DNA from: Mesorhizobium loti
GTDB taxonomy: Bacteria > Pseudomonadota > Alphaproteobacteria > Rhizobiales > Rhizobiaceae
Assembly (NCBI RefSeq): GCF_003148495.1
Contig: NZ_QGGH01000001.1
Location: 640,347-704,346, forward strand
Reading direction: 5' to 3'
DNA: 64,000 nt
In this document: piece by piece, positions 35,531 to 43,653 of the stretch
How the letters are laid out: every line of letters begins with the position of its first letter
Numbering within the stretch: the stretch's first letter is position 1
Position numbers and translations under genes: made by a program
Notes under the pieces: model-generated
Seen by the model: only the letters and a program-made list of their open reading frames with translations
Databases searched by the model: none
Told to the model about the DNA's origin: nothing

Positions 35531-36213
35531 CCTTCTGGCTGACAGGTCAGTTCGAGCTTGGTGGCGAAGATCTTGCTCATGTCGGTGCCGGTCGGATCGT
35601 TGAAGAAGGCATCGGTGAGGGTCTTCTGGTTTTCCTTGATCGCCTCGTCCGGGTCCGGACGGATCACCTTGCTGGTGCAATTCGACGGCAGGCCTTCAAC
35701 CGTGATGTTGGAATCCTCGGTGAAGTCGATCGCGGTGTAGAATGTCGGGTCGTAGACACCGATGTCGATCTTGCCGTTGAGCTTGATCGGCACCTTCGGC
35801 TCGGATTCGAACAGGATGATCAACTGGTCGTTGTCGAAATTGGCCATCAGATGCGGCGGCGGCGTCATCGCCACGTCCTTGCCGTCAACGGTGACGAGCT
35901 GGAAGTAATTGAACTCGGCCAGCGAGGCATGGACGGTGTCGGCGACCTCCTTCAGCTCCTTGTCGTCGAGCTTCAGGTCGGAGTTCTTGTCGAACTCCAT
36001 CATCACCGTCGAGGAAAACAGATCGTCGAAGCGCCAGAGGTGACGCAGCGCTTTCACACTTTGGTGATCCGGGGAGAGGATCACGTCAAGGCGGGCCTCG
36101 GCGAAGACGTGCGGGTGCACCTCAGCTGGTCCAGTGGCGGCGAAGGTCGCCGCCAAGGCCGAAGCCAGCATGATAGCGTGCCGTTTCAGGTGCATTCTCG
36201 GTCGCGATTCCAT
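35527..36213 (-). CDS. DUF1007 family periplasmic protein, ZevA-like
   Basis: A signal peptide (ASALAATFAATGPAE) releases a mature protein starting with VHPHVFAEARLDV, the typical DUF1007 N-terminal His motif. Conserved FDKNSDLKLDDKELK follows, then PIKLNGKIDIGVYDPTFYTAIDF in two blocks. Two in-frame ATGs (36213 and 36195) are possible. It is translationally coupled to the NicO permease gene and probably delivers or senses the metal on the periplasmic side. A family D palindrome sits about 60 bases upstream. Confidence 0.87.
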   Translation of the reverse strand: MESRPRMHLKRHAIMLASALAATFAATGPAEVHPHVFAEARLDVILSPDHQSVKALRHLWRFDDLFSSTVMMEFDKNSDLKLDDKELKEVADTVHASLAEFNYFQLVTVDGKDVAMTPPPHLMANFDNDQLIILFESEPKVPIKLNGKIDIGVYDPTFYTAIDFTEDSNITVEGLPSNCTSKVIRPDPDEAIKENQKTLTDAFFNDPTGTDMSKIFATKLELTCQPEG

Positions 36214-36270
36214 CGGCCTCGGAGAGATGTCGAGAGTTACCAGAAAGGGGGCGAAATTGGGACCGCTGCT

Positions 36271-36315
36271 GCGTGTCGCCCAAAAGTGCGCAGCGGTTTT
36301 GGGACGACGACACGC
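36271..36315. repeat. Palindromic intergenic repeat, family D
   Basis: Nested perfect arms: GCGTGTCG (36271) with CGACACGC (36308), and CCCAAAA with TTTTGGG inside. The form with GCGCAGCGG in the loop is a frequently seen rhizobial intergenic element. It lies between the LysR gene end and the DUF1007 start. Confidence 0.7.
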
Positions 36316-36371
36316 ACAACAAAAACTCAAGGCGCGTTCGTGGCGCAACGCGCTTTGACGGCTGAAACCAG

Positions 36372-37271
36372 TCAAGCGGCTTCGCGCGTCCTGAACCACT
36401 GCACCAGGAAGTCGACGAAAACGCGGACCTTGGCCGGCAAATAGCGGCGATGCGGGTAGACGGCGAAGATGCCGCCGCCCGACAGGATGCGGTCATCCAT
36501 CACCGACACCAGTTGGCCGCTCGCGAGGTCGGGAGCGGCAATGAAATCCGGCAGGACGGAAAATCCGAGCCCCGCCACGGCCGCGGCTCTCGCCGTCATC
36601 GGGCTGTTGACCTCGATCGGGCCCGACACCGAAACGCTCACCGGATCGCCATTGTCGCCCTTGAACGGCCAGTTGTTCAGCCCGCGGCCATTGGTGTCGA
36701 CGATGCAGGGCATTCGGCTGAGATCCTGCGGCCGTGTCGGCGTGCCATGCTTGGCGATCAGTTCGGGAGAGGCGCAGAGCTTTATCGAAAATGGCGCCAG
36801 GCGCCTGGCGATCAGCGACGAGTTCTCCAGCCGCGAGATGCGCACCGCAAGATCGAAGCCTTCCTCGACCAAATCGACGAAGCGGTCGTCGAGCTGGATG
36901 TCGAGCACAATGTCGGGATGCTGCTTGGCGAAATCGATCAGCGACTGGCCGATCGGCGCGTCGGCGAAGGTGCGCGGCGCCGACAGCTTGATCCGGCCGC
37001 GCACGTCGCCGGAGGATTCGCGCACGGCGTCGGCCAGGCTGTCGACCTCGCGCACGATTTCCGAGGCGCGCCGGTAATAGGTGTGGCCGGCCTCGGTCAT
37101 CGAGAACTGGCGCGTGGTGCGGTTGAGGAGCAGCGCGCCGAGTTCGTCCTCCAGCTCGCGCACATATTTCGACAAAAGGGCCTTGGAACGGCCGATCTTG
37201 CGCGCCGCCGCCGAAAAGCCCTCGGCTTCGACCACGTCGATGAAGGCACGCATGCGGGTCAGTGTGTCCAT
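36372..37271 (-). CDS. LysR family transcriptional regulator
   Basis: A winged helix-turn-helix at residues 1-60 (MDTLTRMRAFIDVVEAEGFSAAARKIGRSK in two runs), then the periplasmic-binding-like effector domain (GRIKLSAPRTFADAPI, VLDIQLDDRFVDLVEEGFD). This is the CrgA/AaeR subgroup of LysR. It has 299 residues. It begins 2 bases after the amidase stop, on the same strand, and may regulate that gene. The frame extends 53 codons further but the family start is at 37271. Confidence 0.92.
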   Translation of the reverse strand: MDTLTRMRAFIDVVEAEGFSAAARKIGRSKALLSKYVRELEDELGALLLNRTTRQFSMTEAGHTYYRRASEIVREVDSLADAVRESSGDVRGRIKLSAPRTFADAPIGQSLIDFAKQHPDIVLDIQLDDRFVDLVEEGFDLAVRISRLENSSLIARRLAPFSIKLCASPELIAKHGTPTRPQDLSRMPCIVDTNGRGLNNWPFKGDNGDPVSVSVSGPIEVNSPMTARAAAVAGLGFSVLPDFIAAPDLASGQLVSVMDDRILSGGGIFAVYPHRRYLPAKVRVFVDFLVQWFRTREAA

Positions 37272-37273
37272 GG

Positions 37274-38470
37274 TCAGGCCTTTCGTGCCGCGTCGAGGAG
37301 TTTCCGGCCGAGCCGTATCAGGGCAATGTCGCTGCCGGAAGGCCCAAGCAGCGATAGGCCGAACGGGGCGCCGGCGACCGAGCCGATGGGCAGGGTGATT
37401 TGCGGGAAGCCGGACAGGCCGGCCAGGCACAGAAGCTGGAGCGCCCGTTCGCGATAGGCCTGGAACTGCTCCGGCGTGCTGTCGACGTAGGGCGCTGGGC
37501 CCGGCACCGTCGGCAGGACAAGGAAGCCGTCCTTGCCGAGCAGGGTGCTCAGTTCGCCGCGAAAGGTCAGCCGGCGCACCTTTTCAGCCTGGGCTGTCTT
37601 GTCGTCGACGGCACGGCCAAAGCCGAAGCGCTCTTCAACGCCGGGGCCGAGGTCGCGCTCACCGCTGGTGATCCATTCGCCATGCACCGCCCAAGCCTCC
37701 CTGGCCTGCAGCCGGCGAAAGCACCAGTAGAGTTCATCCGCAGATGAGGTGAAGCGGATCGCCGGCGTCACAGGCGGGCCGAAGACCGCGCTCGCCAGCG
37801 CCTTCATTCCTGCATATTCGGCAATCGCCGGGCGGGCGACCATCCCATCCAGCCATTCCAGCGCCAGCGGCCGGTCGAGCGTGTGCTGGTGCGGGTCGCG
37901 GCCGAGCAGCAGCTTGCCGACGGTCTCATAGGTCTCGATATCGTCGGCGAACCAGCCGAACGTGTCGAAGCTCGGGGCCAGCTTCATCGTGCCATCGAGC
38001 GAAATGCGGCCATGTGTGGTGCGCAGCCCGATCAATCCGCAGAAGCTCGCCGGCGCGCGGATCGAGCCGCCGGTGTCGGAGCCGGTGGCGATATCGGCCA
38101 GCCTGCCCGCCACTGCCGCCGCCGATCCCGATGACGAGCCGCCGGTGACGCGGTCGGGCGCTGCCGGGTTCACCGGAAACGAGAAATGCGCATTCTGGCC
38201 GAACAGCGCGAAGGCAAGCTCGTCGGTCTGCGTCTTGCCGACGAAGCGTGCGCCGGCATCGAGAATCATCTGCACGGCGGGTGCCGTGCGCGAAGCGGCG
38301 GGGCTTTCGGCGAATTTCCTGGAATTGCCGCAGCCGGTGCGGTAGCCGGCGACGTCGTAGATGTCCTTGACGGCCAGCCGCAGGCCGGCCAGGGGCCCGA
38401 GTTCGGCATGTGCCACCGGCATCTGGCGAAGATCGAGAAAGGCGTTGAGAGGGCCGTGCGTGCCTGTCAT
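37274..38470 (-). CDS. Amidase, amidase-signature family
   Basis: The Ser-cisSer-Lys triad regions are visible: GLRLAVKDIYDVAGYRTGCG (Lys), VTGGSSSGSAAAVAGRLADI (cis-Ser) and ATGSDTGGSIRAPASFCG (nucleophilic Ser). The C-terminal part contains SGFPQITLPIGSVAGAPFGL. At 398 residues it is shorter than GatA and lacks its partners, so it is a free amidase, resembling indole-acetamide hydrolase/AMI-type enzymes; the substrate is unknown. ATG 38470 is chosen as the family start. The LysR gene follows almost directly. Confidence 0.9.
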   Translation of the reverse strand: MTGTHGPLNAFLDLRQMPVAHAELGPLAGLRLAVKDIYDVAGYRTGCGNSRKFAESPAASRTAPAVQMILDAGARFVGKTQTDELAFALFGQNAHFSFPVNPAAPDRVTGGSSSGSAAAVAGRLADIATGSDTGGSIRAPASFCGLIGLRTTHGRISLDGTMKLAPSFDTFGWFADDIETYETVGKLLLGRDPHQHTLDRPLALEWLDGMVARPAIAEYAGMKALASAVFGPPVTPAIRFTSSADELYWCFRRLQAREAWAVHGEWITSGERDLGPGVEERFGFGRAVDDKTAQAEKVRRLTFRGELSTLLGKDGFLVLPTVPGPAPYVDSTPEQFQAYRERALQLLCLAGLSGFPQITLPIGSVAGAPFGLSLLGPSGSDIALIRLGRKLLDAARKA

Positions 38471-38644
38471 CGTTCGATATCCGGATACGGTTGCCGCAAC
38501 ATCGTTCGATGCCAGAAATTTTACAACCTGGGATACGATTTTTATTGATTGTGACGGCAACCAGCCATATATCGCGCTTGCCCAAAGTCGCACGTGCCTG
38601 TGGGTGTCCGCCGATCCTCGAATGGTGAGGGAAATCGGTAAGGT

Positions 38645-39010
38645 AACTGGAGCCAACCCCTCCAGTCGGTCTAGCGGCCAACCGCCAGCCCGAGGACACC
38701 TTGAAGCAACGACGGTGCGGGCCTTTCTGGTGTTCTGCCGGTTGTCCAAAAACCGGGGTTACTGAAGAGGCACACCTTCATTGCCGGCAGTGCGGACGGG
38801 TCTCCCATCCAAGCCAAGGCAGACAAAGCGAACCGAGGCCGGGCAAGGCCAAGGTTCACCGCCGCGAGACGGCGCTTCATGGTTCCGGGGTCTCCACCGG
38901 CTGGTTCCATGGATTTCCGTCCCGCCTTTGTCCACCGCGTGTTCGCGAGGCTGACAGCCCGCGTTCCGCAGCCTTATTGCGCGCCGAAAGGCGCTGATGG
39001 AGAGACCCCG
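38645..39010 (+). ncRNA. speF-type leader RNA of ornithine decarboxylase
   Basis: About 365 bases upstream of odc with no gene but several stems, such as CGCCG-CGAGA-CGGCG (about 38862-38876). The block AAGGTTCACCGCCGCGAGAC fits the remembered alphaproteobacterial speF motif. CGGGGTCTC (38886-38894) is exactly complementary to GAGACCCCG (39002-39010), which directly precedes the start codon and overlaps the last base of the Shine-Dalgarno GGAG. This suggests translation control, perhaps by polyamines. The boundaries are approximate. Confidence 0.7.
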
Positions 39011-40144
39011 ATGGCTACCCAGCGCATCCTTGACTTCCTCGCCACCCGACGTCCGACCGGCCCCTGCCTCGTCGTCGACCTCGACGTCGTGCGCGACAAT
39101 TTCTGCGCCTTTGAGAAGGCGCTACCCGATTCGAAGATCTACTATGCGGTGAAAGCAAACCCGGCGCCGGAAATCCTGCGCCTGCTTGCTGCGATGGGCT
39201 CGTCCTTCGACACCGCTTCCGTTGCCGAAGTCGAGATGGCGATGGACGCCGGTGCGCCGGCGGACCGTATCTCCTTCGGCAACACCATCAAGAAGGAGCG
39301 TGACATTGCACGCGCATACCAGCTCGGCATCCGCCTGTTCGCCGTCGATTGCGTCGAAGAGGTCGAGAAGATCGCCCGTGTCGCTCCAGGCTCCCGCGTG
39401 TTCTGCCGTGTGCTGACCGATGGCGAGGGCGCCGAGTGGCCGCTGTCGCGGAAGTTCGGCTGCGTGCCGGCGATGGCCGTCGACGTGCTGCGCCATGCCA
39501 AGGGGCTCGGCCTCGACGCCTATGGCGTGTCGTTCCATGTCGGCTCGCAGCAGACCGACCTGACCGCCTGGGACCGTGCGCTGGCCGACGCCAAGGTGGT
39601 GTTCGCGACGCTCGCCGAGGAAGGCATCGTCTTGAAGATGGTCAACATGGGCGGTGGTTTCCCGACGCGCTATCTGCGTGACGTGCCGGCGGCCCAGGCC
39701 TATGGCCAGGCGATCTTCTCGGCGCTGCGCAAGCATTTCGGCAATGCGCTTCCCGAGACCATCATCGAGCCGGGCCGCGGCATGGTCGGCAATGCCGGCG
39801 TCATCAAGTCGGAAGTCGTGCTGATCTCGAAGAAGGCCGCCAACGACAATGTGCGCTGGGTGTTCCTCGACATCGGCAAGTTCGGCGGCCTGGCCGAGAC
39901 GATGGACGAGGCGATCCGCTACCCGATCGTCACCGCGCATGACGGCACGGAGACAGCACCCTGCGTGCTCGCCGGCCCGACCTGCGATTCGGCCGACGTG
40001 ATGTACGAGAAGACGCCCTATCCGCTGCCTTTGTCGCTGACCATCGGCGACGAGGTGCTGATCGAAGGTACCGGGGCATACACGACCACCTATTCGGCGG
40101 TCGCCTTCAACGGCTTCGAGCCTCTCCGATCCTACGTGATCTGA
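39011..40144 (+). CDS. odc: Ornithine (possibly also lysine) decarboxylase, type III PLP fold
   Basis: Decarboxylates ornithine to putrescine. A eukaryote-like alanine racemase-fold enzyme: PLP Lys in KIYYAVKANPAPEILRLL, then VSFHVGSQQTD, the glycine-rich phosphate site NMGGGFPTRY, EPGRGMVGNAG, and the catalytic Cys/Asp block LAGPTCDSADVMYEK. It has 377 residues, normal for alphaproteobacterial enzymes, some of which accept lysine. ATG 39011 has GGAGAG upstream; the frame is open further 5' through the leader but belongs to the RNA. Confidence 0.93.
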   Translation: MATQRILDFLATRRPTGPCLVVDLDVVRDNFCAFEKALPDSKIYYAVKANPAPEILRLLAAMGSSFDTASVAEVEMAMDAGAPADRISFGNTIKKERDIARAYQLGIRLFAVDCVEEVEKIARVAPGSRVFCRVLTDGEGAEWPLSRKFGCVPAMAVDVLRHAKGLGLDAYGVSFHVGSQQTDLTAWDRALADAKVVFATLAEEGIVLKMVNMGGGFPTRYLRDVPAAQAYGQAIFSALRKHFGNALPETIIEPGRGMVGNAGVIKSEVVLISKKAANDNVRWVFLDIGKFGGLAETMDEAIRYPIVTAHDGTETAPCVLAGPTCDSADVMYEKTPYPLPLSLTIGDEVLIEGTGAYTTTYSAVAFNGFEPLRSYVI

Positions 40145-40196
40145 CGGTTCGAAAGAACCGATCAGATCATCCGGCGCGGGCGAACAGATCGCCCGC
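40145..40196 (+). terminator. Two hairpins directly after odc
   Basis: CGGTTC-GAAA-GAACCG begins one base after the stop, then GCGGGCGA/TCGCCCGC with a 5-nt loop. Neither has a T-run, so they may stabilise the transcript or act with Rho. Confidence 0.45.
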
Positions 40197-40242
40197 CTGG
40201 GCTCGCCTGTGGAACAGTCTCCGCTCGTGAAGGATTGCGGAA

Positions 40243-40812
40243 ATGGAAATGTCAGTTGAAATCGTGGGCCACGCGCCGGCCTTTGTGATGGTCGCCGAAA
40301 CCGCCGCCGACGTTGCGGTGCGCGAGGCGTTGCTCGATCGGGCCATGGGGCCGAAGCGGCGGAAAAAGTCGTCTGAGAAGCTGCGTCGCGGCCGCCGGCC
40401 GTCGGAGGGCCTGGCCTTCGTCGCCCGCGATGCGTCGGGCACCGTGGCTGGCACGGTGCGGCTGTGGGATGTCACGCTGGGCGAGGGCGGCAAGGCAGCG
40501 CTGCTGCTTGGCCCGCTCGCCGTCGATCCGTCGCTCAAGAGTGCCGGCATCGGCTCGGCGTTGATGCGTCATGCCATCGCCGAGGCGGCGCGCCTTGGCC
40601 ACGCCGCGATCCTGCTGGTCGGCGATGCGCCCTACTATGGACGCTTCGGCTTCTCGGCCGCCAGGACCGGTTCGCTGGCCATGCCGGGACCCTATGAGCG
40701 GCACCGCCTGCTGGCGCTGGAGCTGGTGGAAGGCGCGCTTGACGGCGTGCACGGCACGCTGAAGGCTGCCGGTCGCAAGCTGAAGGCGCAGGAATTGACA
40801 TCGGCGGCCTGA
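40243..40812 (+). CDS. GNAT family N-acetyltransferase
   Basis: A YhbS-type acetyltransferase of 189 residues: LLGPLAVDPSLKSAGIGSAL with the acetyl-CoA loop, then ILLVGDAPYYGRFGFSAART. It lies about 100 bases after odc on the same strand, separated by hairpins, and ends in a strong terminator. A polyamine substrate is conceivable from the context but not shown by the sequence. Confidence 0.9.
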   Translation: MEMSVEIVGHAPAFVMVAETAADVAVREALLDRAMGPKRRKKSSEKLRRGRRPSEGLAFVARDASGTVAGTVRLWDVTLGEGGKAALLLGPLAVDPSLKSAGIGSALMRHAIAEAARLGHAAILLVGDAPYYGRFGFSAARTGSLAMPGPYERHRLLALELVEGALDGVHGTLKAAGRKLKAQELTSAA

Positions 40813-40840
40813 GACACGAAGCCGCCGGCAGCTCATGCAA

Positions 40841-40869
40841 AAACGCCGCCCGAAAAGGCGGCGTTTTTT
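40841..40869. terminator. Bidirectional terminator between the GNAT and SCP2 genes
   Basis: Perfect stem AAACGCCGCC/GGCGGCGTTT with loop CGAAAA and T-runs on both strands, located between convergent genes. Confidence 0.93.
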
Positions 40870-40906
40870 CGCGATTGGGGGCGCCGCCTTGGGCGGCTGG
40901 ATGCCT

Positions 40907-41191
40907 TCAGCCGATCAACTGGCTGAGCGCCATGGCGACGGTCATGTCGCCTTCGACCTTTATCTTGCCGGTCATGAACGCCATAGTCGGGTTCAGGTCA
41001 CCAGCGATCAGCGAATCCAAATCGTCGAGCGAGAGCTTGATGGTGCAATCGGCGGGCGCGTCTGATGTCGAGACGGTCGCGCCGTCGATGACGATGACGC
41101 CGTCGCTGCCGGTGTCGAATTTCACGGAACGATCGAACCCGCTGCTTGCCACGCGCGACTTGATCTTCTCGGCAATCTCCTGAACGCTCAC
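40907..41191 (-). CDS. SCP2 sterol-binding domain protein
   Basis: A free-standing sterol carrier protein 2 domain of 94 residues that may bind lipids or acyl-CoA in the cytoplasm. Typical parts are SGFDRSVKFDTGSDGVIVID, DCTIKLSLDDLDSLIAGDL and MTGKIKVEGDMTVAMALSQL. A GTG at 41191 is selected because AAGGAG lies six bases upstream; it also gives the normal domain beginning. A palindromic promoter lies about 100 bases upstream. Confidence 0.92.
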   Translation of the reverse strand: MSVQEIAEKIKSRVASSGFDRSVKFDTGSDGVIVIDGATVSTSDAPADCTIKLSLDDLDSLIAGDLNPTMAFMTGKIKVEGDMTVAMALSQLIG

Positions 41192-41283
41192 GCTGTTCTC
41201 CTTGTCTGGTTGCATCTGTCTCGCAACGGCGCTTCGATCCAGCCGAAGCCCATGCCGCGGTTTCGCGATCACGGTCGCTGCCG

Positions 41284-41314
41284 CATATAGCTTTGGGTTG
41301 ACGTTTACGTCAAC
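41284..41314 (-). promoter_or_regulatory. MerR-type promoter/operator of the SCP2 gene
   Basis: Perfect palindrome GTTGACGT-TT-ACGTCAAC (41297-41314). On the minus strand TTGACG (-35) and TATATG (-10) are 18 bases apart, with the dyad running from the -35 into the spacer. The long spacer with a central dyad is the arrangement used by MerR-family activators. Confidence 0.55.
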
Positions 41315-41389
41315 GCGAATTCCGGTGGTTGGTTCCCGCCGACGCGGCAGGCGAGGCCCGATGGGATCGAGGCCTGTGAGCAAGGCAAC

Positions 41390-41905
41390 TCAGTGTTCCT
41401 TGAACGCCTTGGTCATTTCGCTCGCCGTCTCGCTTTTCTTGCGGCGCAGCCAGTTGTCGCGGATTTCGTCCTTCGACAGGAAATTGACCTGATCGATCAG
41501 AACCTCATGCACCAAAGGGGCGCCGACACGCGCGTTGACGGTATCGCGGATCGCGGCACGGAAGGCATCGAGATCGATGGTCGCCTTGTTGGTGAAGTCG
41601 ATCTGCGGATTGGAATAGAGGTAGGAATAGACCTGGTCGGTGATCAGCGCTTCCGCCGGAATGGACAGCTTCTTTATCTGCTCGGGTTCGACCGTGTAGA
41701 CGAGCTTGGTCAGGAAATAGCCGCCGATCTGGGAATCGCGGATCAGCGGCACCGAAATGATGTCGGTCTTGACGTAGTCGAGGCCGCCCAGCATCGGCTT
41801 CGGCTTTTCGCCGACACCCTTTTCGCCCGCAGCCTGGAACGAATAGAACACGGCGCCGAGCGTGGCGGCGCAGATCCAGACGGCGATGGCGATGACCTTG
41901 ATCAT
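41390..41905 (-). CDS. FliL-like membrane protein of the flagellar cluster
   Basis: One N-terminal transmembrane segment (VIAIAVWICAATLGAVFYSF) and a periplasmic domain of about 130 residues with a FliL-like pattern: SVPLIRDSQIGGYFLTKLVY, ITDQVYSYLYSNPQIDF, and AFRAAIRDTVNARVG followed by HEVLIDQVNFLSKDEIR. No strong family match is certain by eye. It is the last leftward gene of the flagellar group after flgJ- and flgN-like genes. A stator-associated role is inferred. Confidence 0.65.
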   Translation of the reverse strand: MIKVIAIAVWICAATLGAVFYSFQAAGEKGVGEKPKPMLGGLDYVKTDIISVPLIRDSQIGGYFLTKLVYTVEPEQIKKLSIPAEALITDQVYSYLYSNPQIDFTNKATIDLDAFRAAIRDTVNARVGAPLVHEVLIDQVNFLSKDEIRDNWLRRKKSETASEMTKAFKEH

Positions 41906-42002
41906 CGGGCCCTGCTATCCCCTTGGTCATTCCCTTGCGATGGCAACGCGGCACTGCGCTGTTGCCTGGGCAGGATCGCCGATCTGTCCCTTGCGTTCGG
42001 CA

Positions 42003-42428
42003 TCATGCCTTCGCCCAGCCGAACTCGCCGGCGGAATAGGTGCCGTCGGTTTCGGCGCGCTGGATGGCGTGCCGCAACAGGCTGGCGACTTCGTTGACCG
42101 CGCTGAGGTGCGCCAGGATCGCCGCCTCGTTCTTCGCCAGCTTCTGGCGCAGTCGGGTCAGGCCCTCGCGATGCTGTTCGAGGAACTCGGCTTCGCTGCC
42201 GCCTTTCATGGCGCGAGTCAGCTCGTAGAGGTAGCGGCTCTTGCGGGCGTTCGACGCCTTGAGATCGTAGTTGGTGGCGGTGCGGATGCCGGCCGTCTCT
42301 TCCTCGACCACTTCCTCGATGCGGCCGATGATGGCGGCGAGGTTGCCAGGCCGCGCGAACGGGATCGGCGCTTCCGACGCGGTCGTGCGGGCTGGCAGGT
42401 TGGGGGTGAATTCCGAAAAGTCGGCCAT
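42003..42428 (-). CDS. FlgN-like flagellar chaperone candidate
   Basis: A 141-residue helical protein without a signal peptide. Coiled-coil segments run through RIEEVVEEETAGIRTATNYD and REGLTRLRQKLAKNEAAILA, as in FlgN chaperones of FlgK and FlgL. It is encoded next to the rod-binding protein gene, the position taken by a hypothetical or FlgN gene in rhizobial clusters. The call rests on position and helical pattern, not on a certain motif. Confidence 0.6.
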   Translation of the reverse strand: MADFSEFTPNLPARTTASEAPIPFARPGNLAAIIGRIEEVVEEETAGIRTATNYDLKASNARKSRYLYELTRAMKGGSEAEFLEQHREGLTRLRQKLAKNEAAILAHLSAVNEVASLLRHAIQRAETDGTYSAGEFGWAKA

Positions 42429-42484
42429 GAAAATCCCGGTCTGGTTAGATTGAAACTCGGATACGCACTATCTGCTTGGTTGGA

Positions 42485-42526
42485 GCATGATCTTCCCAAA
42501 ACCGGTTCCCGGTTCCGGGACATGCC
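42485..42526. repeat. Palindromic intergenic repeat, family C
   Basis: GCATGATCTTCCCAAAACCG and GGTTCCGGGACATGCC form an imperfect palindrome around CCGGTTCCCGG. It matches the remembered rhizobial element with GCATGATC ends and abuts the stop codon of the rod-binding protein gene. Confidence 0.65.
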
Positions 42527-43099
42527 CTAGATCTTGATGTCTGTCTTGATGGTGGTCTCGTCACCGGTGATCGACCGCGCCGCCCTGCGCTGCAATTCAT
42601 GCACCAGCGAGGTCGACAGGCTGTTCTGTTGATCGATCTCGGTCTTTTCCGGCCCGCCCGAAACCGGCCCGACCGGCACGACGCGCTTGCCTTCGAGATA
42701 GTGGTCGGCAAGCATCGACTTGGCGATGCCGATGCCGCCGCGTTCGGCCATGACGTCGGCCACCCGCTCGGCAAGCTGCGATTTCCACATGTCGCCGGCT
42801 AGGCCCTTGCCATAGACGCCTTCGGTGTCCTTGGGCAGCATGTTCTGGATGAAGGTCTGCAGCACCATCGCCTCGAACTTCTTGAATTTTTTGGCGGGAT
42901 CGGTTGAGGCGGCAGCCTTGTCGGCGGTGGCGCGCGACAGGATCGAGCCGGCATCGACCGAAGCGGCGGTATCGACCGAAAAAGCGCCCGCAGCACCGCC
43001 GGCACGCTTTGTCAGCGCGGCGCGGGCGGCCTCGATGTCCGTCGGATCGACGGCTCGGGCCACATCCATAACGATGTCGCTGGGTGGAGAAATCGCCAA
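42527..43099 (-). CDS. flgJ: Rod-binding protein, FlgJ N-terminal domain type
   Basis: The rod-binding domain is at about residues 65-145: AKKFKKFEAMVLQTFIQNML, KGLAGDMWKSQLAERVADVM and GGIGIAKSMLADHYL. As usual in Rhizobiales it lacks the muramidase domain of enterobacterial FlgJ; a separate transglycosylase is encoded near rem. It has 190 residues and caps or guides rod assembly in the periplasm. Confidence 0.88.
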   Translation of the reverse strand: MAISPPSDIVMDVARAVDPTDIEAARAALTKRAGGAAGAFSVDTAASVDAGSILSRATADKAAASTDPAKKFKKFEAMVLQTFIQNMLPKDTEGVYGKGLAGDMWKSQLAERVADVMAERGGIGIAKSMLADHYLEGKRVVPVGPVSGGPEKTEIDQQNSLSTSLVHELQRRAARSITGDETTIKTDIKI

Positions 43100-43653
43100 G
43101 AAAGTCCGCCTTTTGTCGGTTTTCCTTAGCCAGACAATGCCTCAACAAGCTTGTGGCAGGCTTGCGGGGGAGAGGGGAGGCGGAATGTGGGTGTGGGTCG
43201 GGTGTCTGCTTCGCCCTACGAGCGGCCATTGCGACGCCAGTTTCTCGAATGACGGCAGTGGGGTGACGGCAGTGGGGCCGGAAGCAGACAGTCCGCCTCC
43301 ACCAGGTCCTCAAGCCATCGATCCGGCCGCAATTCAGATATGCCGATGTTGCTTTTCGACCGATCCCGTGACCACCGTGGCCTCCGCCAAATCGCCAGGC
43401 AAGCAAGGGAAGACAGCGTCAAGTTCGAGCCGGAGATGAAGAAGAACGGAGCCATCGCCGCATCGGCGTCTGCCCCGTGGGTATGGACGAATTCAGTCAT
43501 GCGCAATAAAGATCGGGATGTGGTCTGCCGTGGCGCTCCTTTTTCGCCGCGTCGCCAAGGCAGGTGACGTTCGTTCAATGACGCTGCGCAGGGCGGGTTG
43601 GCCTTCTGGCCTAACGCCGCCCGCTGAAGTGTCGATATCAGGGGATCTTGTCA
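43100..43653. other. Gap between the flgJ-like gene and a rightward membrane-protein gene
   Basis: No gene is supported. It holds an exact 14-bp tandem duplication, TGACGGCAGTGGGG, at 43250-43263 and 43264-43277. Short frames lack ribosome sites. It may contain divergent promoters for both flanking genes; none stands out. Confidence 0.4.

Noticed and set aside
40145..40160. GGTTCGAAAGAACC considered as a tRNA T-arm
   Set aside because: No acceptor, D or anticodon arms surround it; it is a simple hairpin after odc.
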